Positions 7,500 through 11,766 of a DNA stretch of 11,766 bases are shown piece by piece. A program made the position numbers and the translations under genes. The stretch is from contig JAHFIO010000017.1 of NCBI GenBank assembly GCA_023246325.1, forward strand, positions 1 through 11,766. Direction: 5' to 3'. Numbering within the stretch: the first letter of the stretch is position 1; each line of letters opens with the position of its first letter. The notes beneath the pieces are model-generated. The model made no database searches. It had not been told where the DNA came from and worked only from the letters and a program-made list of their open reading frames with translations. This DNA comes from Candidatus Uhrbacteria bacterium (GTDB taxonomy: Bacteria > Patescibacteriota > Patescibacteriia > 2-12-FULL-60-25).

Positions 7500-7514
7500 A
7501 TCAACACTCAAAAA

Positions 7515-8099
7515 ATGTCGAATATTATCGATAAATACTTGCTTTTTCGTTTACGAACTAAGCAAGATCCTGAAGCATTTGCTACGCTTTATGATAGATA
7601 TGTGGAAGCCATTTATCGCTTCTCTATTTTGAAATTATCCAGCAAAGAAGAGGCGGAAGACGTTACTTCGGAAACATTCACACGCGCTTGGCAGTATATT
7701 CAAGAAAGAAATGAAATTACGCATTTTCGAGCTCTTTTATATAGAATAGCTCGAAATCTGATTGCGGACAGATATCGCAGAGCTAAGCCAATAATCTCAC
7801 TTGAAGCAATCACAAGTGTAACGTTTGAGTCTGATATGGCGTCTGAGTCAGTAGAAGGCAAATTCATGGGTGACAAAGGTCGCGCTAGCGTGGTCATTGA
7901 AGCTCAGGCTGAAGCATCGCTTATCATTTCAAAATTAGAGCGATTGAAAGAAGATTATCGAGATGTTCTTACCTTACGTCTCGTAGATGACCTGCCTTTC
8001 AGCGTCATCGCAGGTATTTTAGAAAAACCTGTAGGTACGGTACGCGTTTTATTCCATCGTGCAATGAAGGCATTAGAAAAAATTGATTCACTATCATGA
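7515..8099 (+). CDS. ECF-type sigma-70 family RNA polymerase sigma factor
   Basis: A 194-residue protein of normal length for extracytoplasmic-function sigma factors. Region 2 covers about residues 17-90: DPEAFATLYDRYVEAIYRF, then EEAEDVTSETFTRAW, the helix that recognises the -10 element, then FRALLYRIARNLIADRYRR. A variable linker of about 40 residues follows. Region 4 covers about 136-190: LERLKEDYRDVLTLRLVDDLPF, and the HTH with recognition helix around GTVRVLFHRAMKAL, which reads the -35 element. Regions 1 and 3 are absent, as expected for the class. The gene has a predicted housekeeping-like promoter and a very short leader. It overlaps the next gene by 4 bases (ATGA), the usual arrangement for a sigma factor with its membrane-bound regulator. 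Its likely regulon includes surface proteins such as the gene at 9382, but no promoter motif was recognised to show this. Confidence 0.93.
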   Translation: MSNIIDKYLLFRLRTKQDPEAFATLYDRYVEAIYRFSILKLSSKEEAEDVTSETFTRAWQYIQERNEITHFRALLYRIARNLIADRYRRAKPIISLEAITSVTFESDMASESVEGKFMGDKGRASVVIEAQAEASLIISKLERLKEDYRDVLTLRLVDDLPFSVIAGILEKPVGTVRVLFHRAMKALEKIDSLS

Positions 8100-9196
8100 A
8101 ATCAAACTTACTCATAAAAATGAAAGAACTTCGCCATCGTGAACGTTTCATCAAGCCAGATGAAGCGTGGATTCGTGCGACGCGACAGACTCTTTTATTG
8201 CGTGCAGAGCAAGCTCTTCCTCCGCAATCAAAAGTAAAAACTTCTACAATTATTAAAGATGCAGTGAGCACTATTTTTCCTGCAACAACTTTTCAATATA
8301 TGACAAGACCGGTTTTTGCGGTCTTTTCTTTTATTGTATTAATTCTTGGTGGATCTATGATGTCGGTGAGTGCGTCTGAACGTTCGAATCCTGGCGATTT
8401 TTTATATGGATTAAAAATTGTGACCGAACAAACGCGTATTGCTATTGCTTCTGGGAAGAATGAAAAGTTAAAATTGAAAACTGAATTTACAGGACGACGG
8501 GTAAGTGAATTGCGTGCGATTACTTCTGCGCCACAAACAGATAATCAAAAAGTGTCAGAAATGGCATCTGTATTAAAGCAGGATATGTCGACATTGAAAG
8601 ATCAGCTTGCAGAAGTTTCAAAAGAATCAACTCCAGCCGCCGCAGTTGAAGCAGCGAAAAAAATCGATACGCAAACAAATGATGTTATAGTTGCGCTTCA
8701 AGAAAGTAAAGTAAATTTAAATGCAGAAACAAAAGCGCAGGTAACAGAGGCGCAATCCGCTGCAAGTGAGACCGGGGTTAAGGCAATAGAAGTTATGGCA
8801 GTTAAACATCAAGAAGATGGTGGAACAGTTTCTGCGTCAGATGTTGCGGCTGCCATTAAAGAACATGCGAAAATTGTAACGGATGTAACAAATGTGCCAC
8901 TCCCTGTTATTGTGACTACATCAACTGCATCTGGAACAACCCTGGTTGTTATAACCGCCCCAACTTCCACATCTTCATCTACATTGCCGCTCCCTGTTGC
9001 ATTAGAGCTAGGGTCTTCAACTGGCACGCAGGCAACGACAACAACAATTCCAACTTTATTAGATCAAGTAAAAGATGCAACATCACAAGCATTTGCAATC
9101 CAGAAGGAAAAAGAAGTTGCGTCTAGTACACAAGTGAATGTTCAAACAGGAACATCAACAACTATAATAACAACAACATCAACTAAAAATGAGTGA
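8096..9196 (+). CDS. DUF5667 domain membrane protein, probable partner/anti-sigma of the ECF factor
   Basis: A 366-residue membrane protein. Residues 1-70 are cytoplasmic and basic with a helical start (KMKELRHRERFIKPDEAW), in the position of an anti-sigma domain, but no classic zinc-finger (HxxxCxxC) is present. One membrane helix spans about 71-92. Just outside it, ERSNPGDFLYGLKIVTEQTRIAI (about 95-117) and the FTGRRVSELRAI helix match the DUF5667 pattern (PGD-LY-LK--E followed by a-RR--E). A helical, Ala/Gln/Glu-rich stalk (about 150-260) follows, then a Thr/Ser/Val-rich low-complexity tail (about 264-366), probably exposed or glycosylated. Its start codon overlaps the sigma factor stop, so the two are translationally coupled. 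In known families such proteins hold the sigma factor at the membrane until an envelope signal; that role here is inference. An alternative is a sigma-dependent envelope structural protein. Confidence 0.8.
   Translation: MKSNLLIKMKELRHRERFIKPDEAWIRATRQTLLLRAEQALPPQSKVKTSTIIKDAVSTIFPATTFQYMTRPVFAVFSFIVLILGGSMMSVSASERSNPGDFLYGLKIVTEQTRIAIASGKNEKLKLKTEFTGRRVSELRAITSAPQTDNQKVSEMASVLKQDMSTLKDQLAEVSKESTPAAAVEAAKKIDTQTNDVIVALQESKVNLNAETKAQVTEAQSAASETGVKAIEVMAVKHQEDGGTVSASDVAAAIKEHAKIVTDVTNVPLPVIVTTSTASGTTLVVITAPTSTSSSTLPLPVALELGSSTGTQATTTTIPTLLDQVKDATSQAFAIQKEKEVASSTQVNVQTGTSTTIITTTSTKNE
9141..9168 (+). promoter_or_regulatory. Possible promoter for the surface-protein gene inside the end of the DUF5667 gene
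   Basis: TATAAT at 9163-9168 has TTCAAA (4 of 6 of the -35 consensus) 16 bases upstream at 9141-9146. It would start a transcript near 9175 and produce a leader of about 205 bases. It lies in a Thr-codon-rich, low-complexity stretch where ACA and ATA repeats could create the -10 box by chance, so confidence is low. Confidence 0.3.
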
Positions 9197-9339
9197 GTAA
9201 GATTTTTCCCATCTCACAGGGCGTCTGTCGTAACTGACTGGCATCCTGCCGGGTGGGGAAGGTCCTTCACTCGCTTGGTTTATCAATCGGCTACGCCAAC
9301 CCAAAAGGTCGATGCTTTATCTTGAAGCAAGGCAAGGCC
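9191..9339 (+). ncRNA. Candidate structured 5' leader RNA upstream of the surface-protein gene
   Basis: This non-coding stretch is GC-richer than its flanks and folds on inspection. An eight-pair helix 9190-9197/9266-9273 is followed, after a 3/1-base internal loop, by a continuous 14-pair helix 9201-9214/9251-9264 (9 Watson-Crick, 5 G-U). Inside it are hairpins ACAG/CUGU (9216-9219/9225-9228) and GGCA/UGCC (9240-9243/9247-9250). Downstream are GGC-UAC-GCC (9289-9297) enclosed by GGUU/AACC (9277-9280/9298-9301), and a five-pair hairpin UGCUU/AAGCA (9313-9317/9325-9329) enclosed by GGUC/GGCC (9307-9310/9336-9339). No reading frame of useful length covers it. It does not match any riboswitch, SRP RNA or tRNA consensus I know. 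It may stabilise the mRNA, sense a ligand, or act as a processing site. No U-tract follows the long stem, so it is not an intrinsic terminator. Confidence 0.45.
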
Positions 9340-9341
9340 AA

Positions 9342-9355
9342 AATTATTCATAATT
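9342..9355. repeat. AT-only short inverted repeat
   Basis: AATTAT (9342-9347) and ATAATT (9350-9355) are perfect inverted complements separated by TC. In an AT-rich linker this could arise by chance; it could also be a regulator site or a single-stranded spacer between the folded leader and the start codon. Confidence 0.25.
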
Positions 9356-9362
9356 ATTTATT

Positions 9363-9377
9363 ACCCCAAAAAAGGGT
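9363..9377 (+). promoter_or_regulatory. Small hairpin over the ribosome binding site of the surface-protein gene
   Basis: The only purine-rich Shine-Dalgarno-like sequence before the ATG at 9382 is AAGGG (9372-9376), 5 bases away. Its GGGT (9374-9377) can pair with ACCC (9363-9366) around a seven-base, A-rich loop, or in a shifted register CCC 9365-9367 with GGG. A four-pair hairpin is weak and may melt with temperature or ribosome binding; a regulatory role is speculative. Confidence 0.3.
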
Positions 9378-9381
9378 TTAT

Positions 9382-11766
9382 ATGCAAAATACATTAAAAA
9401 AATTAGTTTCCAGTTTCGTCACATTTACAACGATTGTATCGTCAGTAGGTGTTGGCGCATTGGCGTTACCTAGCGTTGCATCTGCTGCTACATTGGCATC
9501 GGGTGACCTCGTGAAGGCAAGCGGTCCTGCCGTCTATTTATATGTAGGCGACGGAAAACGCTATACGTTCCCAAATGAAACAACATTTAAGTCTTGGTAC
9601 AAAGATTTCTCTGGAGTGAAAACCATTTCAGATGCAGATCTTGCAACACTTCAATTAGCCGGTAATGTGACAATGCGCGCTGGTACATACCTCGCCAAAA
9701 TTACAACCGATCCTAAAGTGTATGCTTTATCACCAGGAGGACAATTGCACTGGGTGCAATCTGAAGCAGTAGCTTCAGCACTTTACGGAGCCAATTGGGC
9801 AAAGAAAGTGGTTGATGTTCCAGATGCTTTCTTCACAAACTACTCAGTTGGCGCATCACTCGCAACAGCAACGTATCCAGATGGTACCTTGTTAAGCAAG
9901 GATGGCAACTTATATGTTGTGAGCGGTGGCAATGCGCGCAAACTTGCTTCATCTGCAGCAGTTGCAGCGAACGGTTTGAATGCAGCTTTCGCAGTTGCAA
10001 CTACAATGAGTTTAACAGCTGGCTCTGACGTCACAGACCGTGAAAGCGGTGTGGCTGATCCTGCAGCTATGAGCACAGCAACCGTAACATCTGGTGGTTC
10101 TTTGACAGCTTCTTTAGCTTCAGACACACCAGCAGGAATGACCGTTACAAAAAATGCTTCATCCGTACCATTGGTCAAGGTTAACTTGACTGCAGGCGCA
10201 GCTGACGCACTTGTGACTGGCTTACGCTTTCATCGCGTAGGAATCGGTGCAGTAGGTGATTTCTCCAATGTCTATCTTTATGATGGATCTGGTAAACGCT
10301 TATCAACCGGTCGTTCAATTAATTCTACAACAAACTTAGTTGAATTCAATTCAGTGAATGCCACAGTCAAAGCTGGAACAACATGGTCCGCTCTTGTCTA
10401 TGGTGATTTCTCAACGCCTGCATCAACAGGTGGTCAGCACTCCATGCGTTTGGAAGATGCAGCCGCTGTTATGACATCAGGTGGAGCAGTCTCGGGTTCA
10501 TTCCCAATTGCTGGTCAGACTTTCACAGTCGGAACAGCATCGTCTGGTCGTCTTGATGTTCTAAAGGGTTCAACACCAACAAACCCAACCGTGGGAAGCA
10601 AGCAAGCTGAAGTTTCTAACTTCAAACTTGTTGCCAACACAAACGATTTATTGGTGAAACAAATTTCTCTTTATCAAAATGGAACAGTTTCCAATTCTGA
10701 TGTGAGTAATTTCAATTTGTACCAAGGATCGACTATGGTTGCAACAACACCATCAGTTGATTCAACAGGTCACATTGTGCTGAATCTTAACCCAGCTTAT
10801 CTTATCGGTAATGGACAAACGAAAGTTTTCTCATTGAAAGCCGATGTAGGTGGCCGTGCTGATCGCACAATTCGAACTTATGTTGAATACACAACGGATG
10901 TAACAGGTACAGACACAGTGTATGGATCTGGTGCTGCTGTTGATATTGCTGTTAATGGCAATATGGATGGTTCAGCATTCGTTTCTTGTGTAGCACCTGG
11001 CAATTCTATGTGTGTAACAACACAAGGTGGTCAATTAACAAACTCATTTAATGGTCCTAGCACAGCGAACGTTGCAAAAGGCAAACTCGCCGCTCAGCTC
11101 TATAGTTTTAGCTTGACCTCAGCTGCAAATAACTTGGAAGTTCGCAATACGCGCTTTACATTGCAAGTTGCAAATGGCTCACCAGCCGCTTGTCTCTTAA
11201 CAGGTTCAGCAAGCACGGCATATTTCCGCTCACTTAAATTGAAGAATCTCGATACAGGTGCAACAGTTGCATCAAAAGATCTTGGTTCAGCAGCTTCACA
11301 AGTTACTTCAACTGTAACCTTCACCGATACATATAATTTATCGGTCGGTAAAACATTGAATTTAGCTTTCGTTGCTGATTTGTCAAATTCAGAAGATGTC
11401 GCAGGACAATTCTTCACAAATGGTACATGTATGTATCAAGTTGTATTTAATCCATTCCAATTAGGTGATGTAAAGGATGTTAATACAGGTGAACAGCTCG
11501 CACTTGCGAAAATTGTTCCAAATACAGCACTTACTGGTAATGCACAAACTGTGAAATCTTCTGGTTTGAGCGTAGCCCTTGCTTCAAACCCAGTATCAGG
11601 CACAATTGTTAAAAATCAAGCTAACGTTGCAATTGCAGGTTTATCTCTTACAGCTGCAGCTCAATCTGATATAACAATTACAAGCTTAACACTTACAGGA
11701 AGTGCTACATTGAACGGCGGTGTTACATACACAGTTGCTCAATTGTCGACTCTTGTCAGTTCTCTT
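9382..11766 (+). CDS. Large secreted modular S-layer-like surface protein, 3' end outside window
   Basis: From the ATG at 9382 the frame is open for 795 codons to the window edge with no stop. Residues 1-35 are a signal peptide: LKK, a hydrophobic core, and the ASA cleavage site before Ala36. Residues about 41-225 contain three related short beta units, each with a Leu-x-Lys start, a VY or LY strand and a Gly-x-x-(R/H) turn: LVKASGPAVYLYVGDGKRY, LAKITTDPKVYALSPGGQLHW, LLSKDGNLYVVSGGNARKL. This N-terminus resembles a recurrent Patescibacteria surface-protein module (GDLVKASG, FPNETTF, KTISDADLA, WVQSEAVASALYG). From residue 262 on, Thr/Ser/Ala/Val-rich beta modules start near 262, 409, 569 and 747. 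Cysteines occur only at 536, 544, 604 and 683. The strong preference for ACA (Thr), GCA and GCT (Ala) and GTT (Val) differs from the polysaccharide genes and suits high expression. An S-layer or adhesive stalk role is inferred from export, length and composition. Confidence 0.85.
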   Translation, partial: MQNTLKKLVSSFVTFTTIVSSVGVGALALPSVASAATLASGDLVKASGPAVYLYVGDGKRYTFPNETTFKSWYKDFSGVKTISDADLATLQLAGNVTMRAGTYLAKITTDPKVYALSPGGQLHWVQSEAVASALYGANWAKKVVDVPDAFFTNYSVGASLATATYPDGTLLSKDGNLYVVSGGNARKLASSAAVAANGLNAAFAVATTMSLTAGSDVTDRESGVADPAAMSTATVTSGGSLTASLASDTPAGMTVTKNASSVPLVKVNLTAGAADALVTGLRFHRVGIGAVGDFSNVYLYDGSGKRLSTGRSINSTTNLVEFNSVNATVKAGTTWSALVYGDFSTPASTGGQHSMRLEDAAAVMTSGGAVSGSFPIAGQTFTVGTASSGRLDVLKGSTPTNPTVGSKQAEVSNFKLVANTNDLLVKQISLYQNGTVSNSDVSNFNLYQGSTMVATTPSVDSTGHIVLNLNPAYLIGNGQTKVFSLKADVGGRADRTIRTYVEYTTDVTGTDTVYGSGAAVDIAVNGNMDGSAFVSCVAPGNSMCVTTQGGQLTNSFNGPSTANVAKGKLAAQLYSFSLTSAANNLEVRNTRFTLQVANGSPAACLLTGSASTAYFRSLKLKNLDTGATVASKDLGSAASQVTSTVTFTDTYNLSVGKTLNLAFVADLSNSEDVAGQFFTNGTCMYQVVFNPFQLGDVKDVNTGEQLALAKIVPNTALTGNAQTVKSSGLSVALASNPVSGTIVKNQANVAIAGLSLTAAAQSDITITSLTLTGSATLNGGVTYTVAQLSTLVSSL

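Noticed and set aside
9197..9241. A short open frame from the GTG at 9197
   Set aside because: It ends after about 14 codons and lies within the predicted long stem, so a structured RNA explains the sequence better.
9197..9340. SRP RNA, tRNA or a known riboswitch
   Set aside because: Words such as GAAGCAAGGCAAGG recall SRP RNA, but the conserved SRP apical helix and loop are absent. No tRNA cloverleaf with CCA-type acceptor and T-loop can be built, and no known riboswitch core was recognised.
9322..9354. A second promoter near TTGAAG (9322-9327) and CATAAT (9349-9354)
   Set aside because: The boxes are reasonable but the spacing is 21 bases, too long for a standard promoter; the upstream candidate is slightly better, though also weak.
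9840..11417. Minus-strand open frames of 112 and 105 codons in the last third
   Set aside because: They are antisense to the surface-protein gene; their Val/Ala/Thr/Ser-rich products are mirror composition of its repeats.
1..11766. TGA recoded as glycine, as in some Patescibacteria
   Set aside because: TGA ends several genes exactly at ATGA or GTGA overlaps and does not occur inside the coding frames read.

Overview
The window looks like a piece of a Candidate Phyla Radiation (Patescibacteria) chromosome, perhaps an Uhrbacteria- or Magasanikbacteria-like lineage; the lineage is inference. The reasons are AT-rich, tightly packed genes with 4-base overlaps, weak or absent Shine-Dalgarno sites, and families I associate with that group: a DUF5667 protein beside an ECF sigma factor, a very long surface protein beginning with a GDLVKASG-type module, and a membrane-anchored protein with a DQIGVGPNP motif. 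TGA ends several genes, often inside an ATGA overlap, so the TGA=Gly code of Gracilibacteria/SR1 does not apply.

Region 1 (1-7099, plus strand) is the downstream part of a cell-surface polysaccharide operon with five head-to-tail genes and gaps of -4, -4, +7 and +6 bases. They are: the C-terminal part of a Wzy/WaaL-type O-antigen polymerase or ligase; a fused SAM-methyltransferase and GT4 glycosyltransferase; a second GT4 glycosyltransferase; a secreted GHL15-like putative glycoside hydrolase with a calcium-type FG-GAP/VCBS propeller; and a single-pass membrane protein with a large external beta-rich part. Together they plausibly build, modify and then trim or display a surface glycan.

Region 2 (7091-7514) is a regulatory crossover. 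A small excisionase/MerR-like helix-turn-helix gene lies on the minus strand. It converges on the polysaccharide operon through a perfect 12-bp inverted repeat that covers both stop codons. It diverges from the next operon across an intergenic region with a 28-bp near-palindrome and two predicted promoters, one for each direction, both giving very short or no leaders.

Region 3 (7515-9196) is a two-gene ECF sigma factor / DUF5667 operon (4-base overlap); the second product is probably a membrane-tethered regulator of the sigma factor.

Region 4 (9197-11766) starts with a 185-base non-coding leader, GC-richer than its surroundings and able to fold into a long stem and smaller hairpins. It precedes a gene at 9382 that stays open to the window end (795 codons, no stop). 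That gene encodes a secreted, modular, S-layer-like surface protein with codon use unlike the polysaccharide genes. The sigma/DUF5667 pair is a reasonable candidate controller of this protein, but the sequence alone does not prove it. No tRNA, rRNA, CRISPR array or transposon was seen.
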